Assembly (NCBI GenBank): GCA_029258915.1
Contig: JAPDJU010000002.1
Coordinates: 1-64,000, forward strand
Reading direction: 5' to 3'
Source: Thermoproteota archaeon
Lineage (GTDB): Archaea; Thermoproteota; Thermoprotei_A; EX4484-217-1
DNA length: 64,000 nt
Positions within the stretch are counted from its first letter, which is position 1. The number at the start of each line of letters is the position of its first letter. The notes beneath the pieces are model-generated. The model was not told the origin of the DNA and searched no databases. It was given only the letters and a program-made list of their open reading frames with translations. This document shows, piece by piece, positions 1 to 8,367 of this stretch. The translations under genes and the position numbers were made by a program.

Positions 1-2
1 CA

Positions 3-215
3 ATGAATAATGCCAAGAATGTAGGCGACCTCTTGATATTAAAGGAATTAGCAGACATTCATTATGATATATACATGATGTTTCAAGTATTGTTAGCCAT
101 GAACCCAAACTATTGTAATCTTGACGTAATCAAGCGAATGGAATTGGCGCTTTCAGACAAGGCAAAGGAATACCTTAAACTCAGTAAAATCCTTGAAAAA
201 GCCTTGTCGAGGTGA
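3..215 (+). CDS. Small helical hypothetical protein
   Basis: A 70-residue, charged and probably all-helical protein that I do not recognise. The ATG lies at the very edge of the window, so the true start could be further upstream. It is followed after seven bases by another tiny ORF, and the two may be co-transcribed. No signal peptide or membrane segment is visible. Confidence 0.5.
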   Translation: MNNAKNVGDLLILKELADIHYDIYMMFQVLLAMNPNYCNLDVIKRMELALSDKAKEYLKLSKILEKALSR

Positions 216-222
216 TCGGAAC

Positions 223-321
223 ATGGCAGTTAAACTTATTGACTATGAGGAAGTAAAAGAATACTTTAAGCGTAGAATAATCAAGCGGAAAGATATCTTA
301 GAGAGTTTAGAGACTACATAA
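223..321 (+). CDS. 32-residue small protein
   Basis: A short ORF with an ATG start and a purine-rich GGTGATCGG sequence just upstream that also spans the stop of the preceding gene. The product is strongly basic and helical (motif EEVKEYFKRR). It resembles in size and composition the 33-residue ORF at 1850-1951 (EDVKVVKEYISK), which precedes a protease-like gene. Function unknown; the case rests on the ribosome site and tight spacing. Confidence 0.4.
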   Translation: MAVKLIDYEEVKEYFKRRIIKRKDILESLETT

Positions 322-351
322 GTGTCTCTTTATTAACTTTATGGTGATATG

Positions 352-812
352 ATGAGTAATTTCAGAGAACTTGCTGATGACATCGCAAGAAAATATAGCA
401 TAATAGGAAGAAGAAAGGAGTTAGAAGCTATATTATTAGCTAAAGAAGCAGGGAAACCTGTTCTTATTGAGGGACCTGTAGGGGTAGGGAAAACTACACT
501 GGCTCGGGCTGTTGCTGAATATTTCCAACAAAATTTTATTAGAATTGATGGTGATGAAAGATTTACTGAAACGAAACTTGTAGGTCATTGGGAACCTCCT
601 CTGGTTATAGAGTTTGGTTATGATGCTGAGAAAAGTTTTGTGCCAGGACCCTTAGTTAGAGCTATGTTAGAGGGAGGGATCCTATTTATTAATGAATTGA
701 ATAGATTGCCTGAATCTACTCAGAATGTTCTACTTCCTGCCATGGATGAAGGTCAGATTATTGTTCCTAAACTTGGTATTATTAAAGCTAAGCCCCAATT
801 TTATATTATTGC
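352..812 (+). pseudogene. Truncated MoxR-type AAA+ ATPase (N-terminal part)
   Basis: About 153 residues of a MoxR-family AAA+ ATPase, the chaperone-like class that usually works with von Willebrand factor A proteins. Walker A (GPVGVGKTT) and the Walker B region (ILFINELNR, a form seen in some MoxR subfamilies) are intact. Homology stops abruptly at about base 812, after the FYIIA strand where family members continue with a T-x-NP sensor motif. The frame then runs for about 24 unrelated residues to a stop at 885. The sensor and lid domains are missing, so this is very unlikely to be active. The ATG at 352 is preferred to 349 because of its distance from GGTGAT. Confidence 0.8.
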
Positions 813-1015
813 TTATAGGATATGGTATGCCAATATCCACTACGCATGCAAGTGTATCTTCAATTCTGGGTATAGGCTTGGCTAAAGTTAAAGGCGTTAG
901 AGGTATTAATTGGAGAATTGTAGGCTACATCCTAACATCATGGGTTTTAACAGTACCTGTAGCTGCAGCTTTAAGTTTCACATTATATCTCCTACTTTCA
1001 CACTTAATACCTTGA
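813..1015 (+). pseudogene. C-terminal remnant of a PiT-family phosphate permease
   Basis: In the +2 frame relative to the MoxR fragment, the sequence encodes the last 60 or so residues of an inorganic phosphate transporter. It shows the second signature (GMPISTTHA) followed by a GxGLAK loop, INWR and a final hydrophobic helix. Everything N-terminal of the signature, normally over 250 residues, is absent. The permease's usual partner, a DUF47/PhoU-like protein, follows directly, which supports this being a once-complete pit operon cut by a deletion. Confidence 0.8.
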
Positions 1016-1051
1016 ATGTCTTAAAAATATTGTGTGAGAGGTTTCGAGAAC

Positions 1052-1717
1052 ATGGTAACTATGTGGGCTTGGATTGGAAGGAGAAAGCAAAGAGCTATTA
1101 TAGCTATGTGTATGGAGCATGTAAATAAGGTTATTGAAACTGTAGACTCTCTAAGGGCTATGCTTGAACATTACGATAAAGGAGAGTTTAAGGAAGCCAT
1201 GAAAAGCTATGAAGATGTTTTTAACAAGGAGAGGGAAGCTGATAATATTAAGAGGAAAATTATTGCTGAACTTTCTAAAGGAATGTTTCATCCTATAGAT
1301 CGTGAAGACTTAATCAGATTAACTTTAACGTTAGATGATGTTGCAGCTTACGTTAAAGCTGCGGGGAGAAGACTGCTAATAACTGAGCCTATGAATATAC
1401 CTAAAGACATATTTAACGTTATGAAAACTATGGCGGCTAAGGCCAAGGATGCCACTGAGCTAATAAAAAATGCGATAATGGAGCTATATGAGAATCCTAG
1501 GAAAGCCTTGGAGATAGCTAACGATATTGAGAGAATAGAGGAGGAAGTTGACGACATAAGAATTATGGGCCTTGAAGAAACCCTTAAATGGTGTCAAACA
1601 GTAGACATAGTTTCATGCATGACTGTTAAAGAAACCATAGATTCTCTTGAAAACGCAGCTGATAAATGTGAGGATGTAGCTGATGTAATAAGAAGTATTG
1701 CCTTACTGACTTTATAA
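1052..1717 (+). CDS. DUF47 / PhoU-like phosphate transport accessory protein
   Basis: A four-helix-bundle DUF47 protein (TIGR00153 type) of 221 residues. These proteins are usually encoded next to PiT phosphate permeases and are thought to control them. Typical features are the paired E-x-x-x-D metal-binding repeats (EREADNIKRKI near residue 60, IERIEEEVDDIR near 160). The ATG at 1052 is chosen because GAGAGG lies about nine bases upstream; an in-frame GTG exists at 1034. Its permease survives only as a fragment, so it may now be orphaned. Confidence 0.85.
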   Translation: MVTMWAWIGRRKQRAIIAMCMEHVNKVIETVDSLRAMLEHYDKGEFKEAMKSYEDVFNKEREADNIKRKIIAELSKGMFHPIDREDLIRLTLTLDDVAAYVKAAGRRLLITEPMNIPKDIFNVMKTMAAKAKDATELIKNAIMELYENPRKALEIANDIERIEEEVDDIRIMGLEETLKWCQTVDIVSCMTVKETIDSLENAADKCEDVADVIRSIALLTL

Positions 1718-1849
1718 CCATAACTTTAGTTAAGGCTGGTGCTTAGACTGCCCCAAACGTAAAACATATAAAACCTAGCAACGCGAGGCATTCTTTAAAT
1801 ACGTGTACATCTTAGGTCTAATTTAGAGATTGCTTTGAGGAACGTATGA

Positions 1850-1951
1850 ATGAAGTCTTATGAAGATGTTAAGGTGGTTAAAGAATATATTTCCAAGAAT
1901 ATTCCACGCAGAAAACTTGGATATATGAAGAAGATTATGGTTATTAAGTGA
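1850..1951 (+). CDS. 33-residue small protein coupled to the next gene
   Basis: A short basic ORF starting ATG-AAG-TCT and ending in TGA within a GTGA overlap with the next gene's GTG start. Such an overlap implies translational coupling and argues that both ORFs are real. The product has no recognisable domain. A toxin-antitoxin or accessory role with the protease-like neighbour is possible but unsupported. Confidence 0.45.
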   Translation: MKSYEDVKVVKEYISKNIPRRKLGYMKKIMVIK

Positions 1952-2358
1952 TACATATGGTTTGTCGTGTTAAAGTTAAGATCAATGTTAAAGACAAGAT
2001 AGTTAAAATTAAAGCATTAGTTAACAGTGGCTTTGAATCCGACGCACCAGATATAGCAATACCCGTAGGCTTAGCTAGGAAGTTAAATCTTTGGCCACCA
2101 CAAACTAGGTCAACAGCAGTTCTAGATACTGGCGGTGGAGAAGTAGTAAGTCCATACTATGAAAACTGCGGCGAATTAGAACTTATTTTAGAGGATAGAG
2201 AAAATAAAAGGATTAAAGTAAACATCATAGTAAACCCGCATATAGATGAAGTAGCTTTAAGTGACTACGTAGCAAGTGAATTCGGAATAATACTTTTAGA
2301 TCTCAAGAAAGGCTTATGGAGGCTAAAAGATGATCCACCCGACAAGGTTAGAACATAA
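1948..2358 (+). CDS. Retropepsin-like aspartyl protease fold protein
   Basis: A 136-residue single-domain protein resembling the small archaeal retroviral-type aspartyl protease family. These have a beta strand leading to a [LV]-V-[DN]-[ST]-G motif, here ALVNSGF near residue 27, then a conserved IP-x-x-LA-x-x-L segment (IPVGLARKLNL). The usual catalytic Asp is Asn here, so catalysis is doubtful. The GTG start overlaps the preceding small ORF by four bases; an in-frame ATG lies three codons later. Confidence 0.6.
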   Translation: MIHMVCRVKVKINVKDKIVKIKALVNSGFESDAPDIAIPVGLARKLNLWPPQTRSTAVLDTGGGEVVSPYYENCGELELILEDRENKRIKVNIIVNPHIDEVALSDYVASEFGIILLDLKKGLWRLKDDPPDKVRT

Positions 2359-2501
2359 GCTACAAAGCTCAAATGATTTATAATTTATCGTTACCAACAT
2401 TTACGTAACCATCATTAATACGTTGTAGCAATATTTATTCTTCTATGTGAAATTAGTTTACATAAGAAAAGCTATTAAGTTTTAATCTTAATGTTGAAAA
2501 C

Positions 2502-4304
2502 TTGGAACTGCATATTGAGGTGTTTACCTCGAGCTTTACTGTTAAATACTCAGACATAGTAGTTTCAAAGATTTACTCTAAAATCTTACAAGACTATAAG
2601 GATCATTTAAAAGACATGGTGAATCCTAATATTGTCTACGTTACAGACCTTGTTTCATGTTCACAGAAAAGGATTTTTAGGCAAAAATATCCTGAACTAA
2701 TATTTAGATTTGATCCAATAGCATTACTTGGCATATTAGTTCATAGAGGTCTAGAGGAATTACTTAAAGAATATGGTTTTGAAAATGAAGTTGAAATTTT
2801 AAGAGAAATTGAAATTAACGGTAAGAAATATGTTCTTAAAGGTAGAGTCGATTCTTTAAACGAAACAAGTGTCGTCGAAATTAAGACAGCTAGAAGCGAC
2901 CTAGGTCTACCTCACGAACACCACATAGGTCAGCTACAAATATACCTTAACCTCTTAAACAAGGATAAAGGGGTTCTAATATACATAACACCTGATAGGA
3001 TAGCAGAGTTCTCAATAGAAAAAGAGGAAATCAACATAAATGAACTGCTTAAGGAAACACTTGAAAACAGTAAACATCCAAGATGGAGTTGGGAATGTTT
3101 ACACCCAGATACACTAATCTTTACACCAAATGGTTATAAACCAGTAAAACTTGTTAAAGAAGGCGGCAAAGTTATCGGTATGGATAAAGTAACAAAAAAG
3201 TACAGAGTTGCAATAGTGACAAAGATTATTAAAAGACGGATGAAACTCGGTGAACAGTGTTTCCTAATAGAGCCTGCCGGACTTAATCATATTATAATCA
3301 CCGAAAACCACCCGATTTTTGTTAGGTTCAGTAAGTGGGGTAGTGTGAGGAATGTTGGCTCATATAAACAGCGGGGCTATGATATTCAGATAACATCAAG
3401 AACAAGGTGCCGCATTTTCACTGAACCGCAATGGCTGACTGTTAAGGAAGTTTATGAAATTGTTGAAGAAGATAAGCATAGGAACATTAGTAAAGAGTAT
3501 AGAGTACAACCATGGATGTATATACCTTATCCGACAGAGGTTAAGTATAAAGCATCCGATTTAGGTCTTACAGATGAACTTTTATGGCTTCTCGGTCTTA
3601 CAATTGCAGATGGAACTCTCAAAGGCGATTTCTCAGTAAGGCTAACGATAGGTGCTCATGAGAAGGAAGTTAAGGAAAAGGTTAAGGACATAGCATCACA
3701 TTACAGTATTTCATGTTCGCCACGTCTACACACACTTCCCTCACCTCATGGAGAAGTCTTCTTCATAGAGCTTGGTATGAAGTGGCGTAAATTAGCTAAT
3801 AAACTAATTATTTGGGAGAAAGATAAGGAAACAGGTAGATATGCTCCTAGAAAACATTTCACTGATGAAATACTGTACCTGAGTCCTAATGATCAGAAAT
3901 TAATAATAGAGGGTATGGTGACTGGAGGCGGTCATATATATGCTGATGGGAGTTTAGACTATGCTACGACAAGTCCAAAACTTGCCTATCAGCTTGTCAC
4001 TATGTTATTAAGGCAAAAGATACTACCATCGCTTAAAAGCTCGCATAAACAATACGGTTGGGGTAAGCATCCAGTATTTCATGTGAGATGGTCAATGCAC
4101 AAAAAGAGAAGACCTCAGGCATGGTTTGTTAATAATGGGGTTTGGGTGAGGATTAAGAAAATAATACCATATCCGTATAAGGGGGAGGTTTACAATTTTG
4201 AGGTCAAGGATGTTGAAAACTATCTAACACCAGCGGGTATAGTGCATAATTGTAGGTACTGTGCATTTGCTAAAATATGTCCATATAAGGTTATAGAACA
4301 ATAA
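2502..4304 (+). CDS. Cas4/RecB-family Fe-S nuclease precursor with intein
   Basis: A 600-residue precursor. The extein (residues 1-198 plus 584-600, 215 residues) is a Cas4-type PD-(D/E)XK exonuclease. It has an N-terminal cluster Cys (VSC at 53), His in LVHRGLE at about 81, Asp in GRVDSL, the VVEIKTA Glu/Lys pair, a GQLQIYL QxxxY motif, and three C-terminal cysteines in CRYCAFAKIC. Together with Cys53 these should bind one [4Fe-4S]. Residues 199-583 are an intein, so activity requires protein splicing. There are no cas genes or CRISPR repeats nearby, so this is a solo Cas4-like DNA repair nuclease. The start is TTG; an upstream ATG is out of frame. Confidence 0.88.
   Translation: MELHIEVFTSSFTVKYSDIVVSKIYSKILQDYKDHLKDMVNPNIVYVTDLVSCSQKRIFRQKYPELIFRFDPIALLGILVHRGLEELLKEYGFENEVEILREIEINGKKYVLKGRVDSLNETSVVEIKTARSDLGLPHEHHIGQLQIYLNLLNKDKGVLIYITPDRIAEFSIEKEEININELLKETLENSKHPRWSWECLHPDTLIFTPNGYKPVKLVKEGGKVIGMDKVTKKYRVAIVTKIIKRRMKLGEQCFLIEPAGLNHIIITENHPIFVRFSKWGSVRNVGSYKQRGYDIQITSRTRCRIFTEPQWLTVKEVYEIVEEDKHRNISKEYRVQPWMYIPYPTEVKYKASDLGLTDELLWLLGLTIADGTLKGDFSVRLTIGAHEKEVKEKVKDIASHYSISCSPRLHTLPSPHGEVFFIELGMKWRKLANKLIIWEKDKETGRYAPRKHFTDEILYLSPNDQKLIIEGMVTGGGHIYADGSLDYATTSPKLAYQLVTMLLRQKILPSLKSSHKQYGWGKHPVFHVRWSMHKKRRPQAWFVNNGVWVRIKKIIPYPYKGEVYNFEVKDVENYLTPAGIVHNCRYCAFAKICPYKVIEQ
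3096..4250 (+). other. Intein with LAGLIDADG homing endonuclease
   Basis: 385 residues. Splicing block A begins with Cys (CLHPDTLIFTPNGYKPV). Block B is TENHPIF, block F is VYNFEVKDVENYL, and block G ends in VHN followed by Cys as the +1 nucleophile. The central endonuclease has a good first LAGLIDADG motif (LLGLTIADGTL). The second (IEGMVTGGGHI) has Gly where the catalytic acid normally sits. Splicing residues look complete, whereas the endonuclease may be degenerate. The insertion point is directly before the first Cys of the C-terminal Fe-S triad. Confidence 0.9.
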
Positions 4305-4326
4305 TTTTAAACTAAGATGTTAAAAC

Positions 4327-5274
4327 ATGGCATTATGTTCTAAATGTAAAAAGGAAAAAGCAGTAATATATCTAAGACATGAAGGAATATACCTTTGTAA
4401 AGAATGTTTTAGACAGTATTTTGAAGAAAGAGCTGAAAAAACCCTTAAAGAAGTAAATGTTCTAGACAGGATAAGTGGTAAATTGGTAACTGTAGCTGTA
4501 TCGGGGGGTAAAGATAGCTTAAACACATTATATTTAATTAAGAGGTTTTCTGAAAAGTATGATTTTGAAGTTAATGCCTTACTTATAAATGAAGGAATTA
4601 AGGGATATAGAGAACATACGGTGAAAGCGTTTTTAAAACATGTTAAGAACATAAATATCAACTATGTAATGGTCAATGTTAAAGATGAACTTGGATTTAC
4701 TGTAGATGAAGCAGCTAAATTATTTTTTGAAGGTAAAATAGAATGGAGACCATGCACGGTATGCGGCGTTATCAGAAGGTACTTATTGAACAAGGTTTCT
4801 AGAAAGCTTGGAGCAGAATATTTAGCTACAGGCCATAATCTTGACGATGAAGTCCAAACAGTCTTAATGAATATCTTACGTGGAGATATCCAAGCACTTA
4901 TACGTGGAGGAGCACTAGTTAAGGCTGAACATGCAAAACTAGTTTCAAGAATAAAACCACTACATTACATATATGAGAAAGAATCTTTAATTCACTCATT
5001 AATTATAGGTCTTAAAACACCGTTTGTAGAATGCCCTTATGCTCCTCTTTCCCTAAGATGGAGCATTAGAGAATTCTTAAATAGAATAGAAGCTGGAAAT
5101 CCAGGATTTAAACTTAAATTTCTAAGTAAAATGGACGAGGTAAGAAATAAAGTATACAATGCATTGAGAATAGTGAAGTTTACTGAATGCAAAATATGTG
5201 GTGAACCTTCAGCTAAGGAGATTTGTAAGACTTGTGAGATGAAGCTTAAAATACAGAGTCTCTTGAAACCTTAA
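4327..5274 (+). CDS. TtuA/Ctu1-type tRNA 2-thiouridine synthetase
   Basis: A 315-residue PP-loop ATPase of the TtuA/Ctu1 family (TIGR00269), which activates uridine in tRNA for 2-thiolation, a modification important for thermostability. It has an N-terminal zinc finger (CSKC...CKEC), the P-loop SGGKDS near residue 59, a catalytic CTVC pair near 140, the GHNLDDE motif, and a C-terminal zinc finger (CKIC...CKTC). Length is typical. It stands alone on this strand, but a TusA-like sulfur carrier candidate lies convergently nearby. The ATG at 4327 has no strong ribosome site. Confidence 0.9.
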   Translation: MALCSKCKKEKAVIYLRHEGIYLCKECFRQYFEERAEKTLKEVNVLDRISGKLVTVAVSGGKDSLNTLYLIKRFSEKYDFEVNALLINEGIKGYREHTVKAFLKHVKNININYVMVNVKDELGFTVDEAAKLFFEGKIEWRPCTVCGVIRRYLLNKVSRKLGAEYLATGHNLDDEVQTVLMNILRGDIQALIRGGALVKAEHAKLVSRIKPLHYIYEKESLIHSLIIGLKTPFVECPYAPLSLRWSIREFLNRIEAGNPGFKLKFLSKMDEVRNKVYNALRIVKFTECKICGEPSAKEICKTCEMKLKIQSLLKP

Positions 5275-5282
5275 TCTAAAAT

Positions 5283-5726
5283 CTAATTAAACATTTTATG
5301 TGAAGGATATATTAGTGAAATAATTATTTGTATCTTTAAGAAAACAAGTTCTAATGGAACTCTAAGATCAAACTCAAAGATGAGCTTAAATACTCCCCGA
5401 GGTATGCTTAGATACATAACTTTAGAGTTTGGGTCCAAAATAATAGCATATGTTTTCTGTGATTCTTCCTTCTTAAATATCCTTACTAAAGAGCTAGCAG
5501 TACCCTTATTCTGCACGCTTAGAGGCCATGAATATATTACTTCCTCGTTTTCAATCACATACATGGACTTTACGACTACACCGTCAACTAAGGGTTTTAG
5601 CAAAATCCCCCTAAATCGATATGCTAGGTTAGAAGCTAAGGAGATAGAGTATCTAGTCTGCGGCAAGACTAAATTATGCGTAAAATAGTTCTTCAACAAG
5701 TAGAAAACACTACATCTTCTCGGCAA
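5283..5726 (-). CDS. Hypothetical protein
   Basis: A 147-residue protein, last gene of a minus-strand set. It has alternating beta-like strands, a charged middle (FKKEESQKT) and a hydrophobic C-terminal segment (LELVFLKIQIIISLIY) that could be a membrane tail. I do not recognise it. The TTG start at 5726 overlaps the upstream gene by 17 bases; TTG codons near 5696-5699 would avoid the overlap. The opposite-strand ORF here is less convincing. Confidence 0.5.
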   Translation of the reverse strand: MPRRCSVFYLLKNYFTHNLVLPQTRYSISLASNLAYRFRGILLKPLVDGVVVKSMYVIENEEVIYSWPLSVQNKGTASSLVRIFKKEESQKTYAIILDPNSKVMYLSIPRGVFKLIFEFDLRVPLELVFLKIQIIISLIYPSHKMFN

Positions 5727-5940
5727 GCACCACTATTACATTTCCCTTTCTCTCTAAGATAGCTACTTTAACGTTTCTTATTCTTGCTAAAGCGTTCACG
5801 ACCTCCAACGGTATATCGTTAGCATTAAAAACTATCTTAATTTTATCTTTAGACTTTAATTTACCCAAAGCTTTAGTTAAATCCATAACTGGGTGTTCTC
5901 TACAGCCTTTCTCTTTTCTCAATAGATTCAATTCTTCCAT
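5710..5940 (-). CDS. TusA/SirA-like small sulfur-carrier-fold protein
   Basis: 76 residues with the beta-alpha-beta layout of TusA-like proteins: a Cys early (GCREHPVMDLTKAL), a helix, then KIKIVFNAND and a final VIVVLAE strand. The usual CPxP motif reads C-R-E-H-P, so the cysteine is kept but the motif is altered. It follows a PfkB kinase gene by 27 bases on the same strand. A link to the nearby tRNA thiolase is plausible but only inferred. Confidence 0.55.
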   Translation of the reverse strand: MEELNLLRKEKGCREHPVMDLTKALGKLKSKDKIKIVFNANDIPLEVVNALARIRNVKVAILERKGNVIVVLAEKM

Positions 5941-5967
5941 ACTGTATTCCTCAACATTTATTCTAAA

Positions 5968-6924
5968 TTATTTAGCTACTTTAAGTATAACTGATTCTAG
6001 CTCTTGGCTTGAAGGGAAAGATCCCAAAACCCCCGGTTTACCGCATGTTATCTTAAAAGCAGTGTTCGCGATTTTAATAGAGTCTTCGAGATTTACGCCC
6101 TTAATAAAATGGCACGTTATGAAACTTGAAATCCATGCATCATTTGAACCCCTTAAATCAACATACCTTACTTCACCAAAAAGCCTATCAACCGTTGTTT
6201 TTCTAGTTCTAACAAAAACACCTTTTCCATGTTCCACTATAACATATTTTAAATTACTGAATTTTTCTAACAGTTTATACGTGATAAACTTATAATTTTT
6301 GCTCTTGAAAAGATATTCTACTTCTCTAAGCTTCATAAATAATACTGTGCTATATTTGATGAACTTACTATACAGCTCTAACAGCTTCTTAAATGATATC
6401 TTAAGGTAATTTGTTAGGTTCAACGAAAAGACAGTTTCTACATTTTCTTTTAACGCATTTTTCATGATGTAAAAAACAGTATCCCTTAATGGAGCTTTAT
6501 ATGTAGAAAACCCGGAAACATATAATACGTTTATTGAGCCCAATATTTCATATATGGGTAGATCTTTAATTGTTAGTTCAGTATCAGCTGTTTTAACGTA
6601 GGGTTTTCTATAGAAAAGTAATTTTTCACCATACTTATCTTTAACAGCAAAAGCTACAGTTGTTCTAAGCTTTTTAATTTTAAGCCAATATGTTAAAACA
6701 TTTTCCTTTCTTAAAGCGTTTACAATAAAACAACCTAGAAAATCGTCTCCAATAGCTCCAATTACTCCTGAAAAACAGTCTAGTCTTCTTATAGCACTAG
6801 CCACGTTTAACGGCGAGCAATTTATTAGAAGGTTAAAGTTCATTTCTTCATTATATGGGCCTAAAGCTTTAGGGTAAACTATAACGTAAACTTCACCTAA
6901 AGTTGCAACATGCACTTTAACCAT
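5968..6924 (-). CDS. PfkB-family (ribokinase-like) carbohydrate kinase
   Basis: 318 residues of the ribokinase/PfkB fold. The N-terminal region has the usual substrate-side NVASAIRRL and GAIGDDFLG motifs. The C-terminal signature is divergent: DLRGSNDAWISSF replaces the usual D-[TS]-x-G-A-G-D-A-F, but the catalytic Asp is kept. The substrate cannot be told from sequence; sugars such as 2-keto-3-deoxygluconate or nucleosides are possible. It follows a luciferase-like gene by 37 bases and leads into the TusA-like gene. Confidence 0.8.
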   Translation of the reverse strand: MVKVHVATLGEVYVIVYPKALGPYNEEMNFNLLINCSPLNVASAIRRLDCFSGVIGAIGDDFLGCFIVNALRKENVLTYWLKIKKLRTTVAFAVKDKYGEKLLFYRKPYVKTADTELTIKDLPIYEILGSINVLYVSGFSTYKAPLRDTVFYIMKNALKENVETVFSLNLTNYLKISFKKLLELYSKFIKYSTVLFMKLREVEYLFKSKNYKFITYKLLEKFSNLKYVIVEHGKGVFVRTRKTTVDRLFGEVRYVDLRGSNDAWISSFITCHFIKGVNLEDSIKIANTAFKITCGKPGVLGSFPSSQELESVILKVAK

Positions 6925-6961
6925 GATCTACACTTCAAATTAATATAGAGTTAAGCCTATG

Positions 6962-7855
6962 TTAATATTTTAGGTTTAAAACTCCACTTAGAATTTTTAT
7001 TTGGTTAATGTTTCTATATAATGGTGTTCCGAAAATTAAATGCTTAATATTAAGTTTCTCTAATTCTCTTACTCTTTCTAACACTTGCTCTATGGTGCCA
7101 TATATTGCAAATTTTTCTAATAGCAATTCCCTATACTTTTCCAGTTTCGTATAGTTCTTGTTTTCTAATGCTATGTCAATTTCTTTAGCTAGCTCTGTGA
7201 GTTTAAATGCTTTAAGAAAATGTTTATTCATTCCCCTCAGAACTATTCCTGCTGCTACCTTTACAGCCTTAAAATTCTTTACATCACCTTCCAGTAAACA
7301 GGGGCCTATAGAATATATGTCGCATTTTATATCTTTCAGTATTTTCAAGACCCATCTGATGTAATCCGGGTAAATAGTGTTTAAAAGTATTGAACCATAA
7401 GTTTTACATGAGTATTTTACAATCGTAGGTCCCATTGACCCTATGATTATTGGTATTTTTAGGTTATAGTTATTTAACATCATTTCAAGTTTTCTAACAT
7501 AGTTATCCAGGTCTTTTAGTGGCTGTTTTACCGTTACTTTCTTTAACTTTAGAAGCTTCTTATCTCCAATACCTAGACCTATAATGAATCTTTGGCCATA
7601 AATATTAACGAGATCAGCAAAGTACTCTGCAACATTTTTTACAGAGTTAGTATATATTGACAATACACTTGTTCCAATAACTATTTTTCTTGTAGAACTA
7701 GCTATATTATGTAAGTATTTGAAAGGATGTTTTAAACCTAAAGTTTCCCCAATCCATACTGTTTTAAAGCCTAGATTCTCAGCTAATTTAGCTACCTTTA
7801 CAGCGTAATCTACTGAAATATCAGTTACTATATTTAATCCGAAATCCATAATCAT
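6962..7855 (-). CDS. Luciferase-like (LLM) F420/flavin-dependent oxidoreductase
   Basis: A 297-residue TIM-barrel protein of the bacterial-luciferase/methylenetetrahydromethanopterin-reductase superfamily. Visible family features are the N-terminal AKLAENLGFKTVWIGE helix-strand, the IGTSVLSIYT strand and the FIIGLGIGD segment. In archaea such enzymes usually use F420. The substrate is unknown. It heads a minus-strand set with a PfkB kinase. Confidence 0.8.
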   Translation of the reverse strand: MIMDFGLNIVTDISVDYAVKVAKLAENLGFKTVWIGETLGLKHPFKYLHNIASSTRKIVIGTSVLSIYTNSVKNVAEYFADLVNIYGQRFIIGLGIGDKKLLKLKKVTVKQPLKDLDNYVRKLEMMLNNYNLKIPIIIGSMGPTIVKYSCKTYGSILLNTIYPDYIRWVLKILKDIKCDIYSIGPCLLEGDVKNFKAVKVAAGIVLRGMNKHFLKAFKLTELAKEIDIALENKNYTKLEKYRELLLEKFAIYGTIEQVLERVRELEKLNIKHLIFGTPLYRNINQIKILSGVLNLKY

Positions 7856-7920
7856 ATTTTCGTAAGAGAAATACAGCTATATTAATTAAATCTTTATAGT
7901 TATCTTTAAACAAGGATATT

Positions 7921-8019
7921 GTGAAAGACCTAGTTCATGACTTATTGGCCATGAAGTTGCATAAAATTATATTAGTGTCTTATAGTAAGTCTCTCATGGA
8001 GAGTGTAGGTCATGGGTGA
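7921..8019 (+). CDS. Possible 32-residue ORF
   Basis: GTG start preceded by AAGGA at about six bases. The frame ends eight bases inside the next gene, giving a coupled overlap. The sequence (MKDLVHDLLAMKLHK...) shows no recognisable domain and could be chance. Confidence 0.25.
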   Translation: MKDLVHDLLAMKLHKIILVSYSKSLMESVGHG

Positions 8020-8299
8020 AATTGGAGAAAAACCCTATAGAATTATATTTAACAAGGAGAAAGAAGAAATAGAGATAGAGTTTAAGCCTTGGGAATTATC
8101 TTCATCTACCATAGGTGAAACATATTATGAAAAAGTTATTGATAAACTTAAGAAACTAGGTTTTCAAGGGAAAGTTAAAGGAAAGACCATAATTTTAAAA
8201 GCCAATATAATCAAGGATTACGATAAAATACTCAACAAAGTTAAGGATATTCTTGAAGAATATGAAACAACAATAATGCTTAAAAAGACTTTATGTTAA
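8012..8299 (+). CDS. Hypothetical 95-residue protein
   Basis: A highly charged protein rich in Lys and Glu with a predicted beta-alpha-beta pattern (RIIFNKEKEEIEIEF, then helix YYEKVIDKLKKLG, then VKGKTIILKAN). I do not recognise it. The composition fits a cytoplasmic protein of a thermophile. It lies 68 bases upstream of the XdhC-like gene, so co-transcription is possible. Confidence 0.6.
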   Translation: MGEIGEKPYRIIFNKEKEEIEIEFKPWELSSSTIGETYYEKVIDKLKKLGFQGKVKGKTIILKANIIKDYDKILNKVKDILEEYETTIMLKKTLC

Positions 8300-8367
8300 C
8301 TTTACGTTCTACAGCAAAACATCTTTACAATAAATTTCCATTTACTTTAAATAGGTGATGGTGCTTC

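Noticed and set aside
725-1015. ORF beginning MFYFLPWM as an independent gene
   Set aside because: Its first 30 or so residues are an out-of-frame reading of MoxR sequence; only the part from about 813 has homology, to the PiT tail.
2502-4304. CRISPR-Cas locus around the Cas4-like gene
   Set aside because: No other cas genes and no repeat-spacer array in the window; the protein appears to be a solo Cas4 relative.
5380-5688. Plus-strand 102-residue ORF
   Set aside because: It is antisense to a minus-strand gene that fits the neighbouring operon, and it has no recognisable domain.
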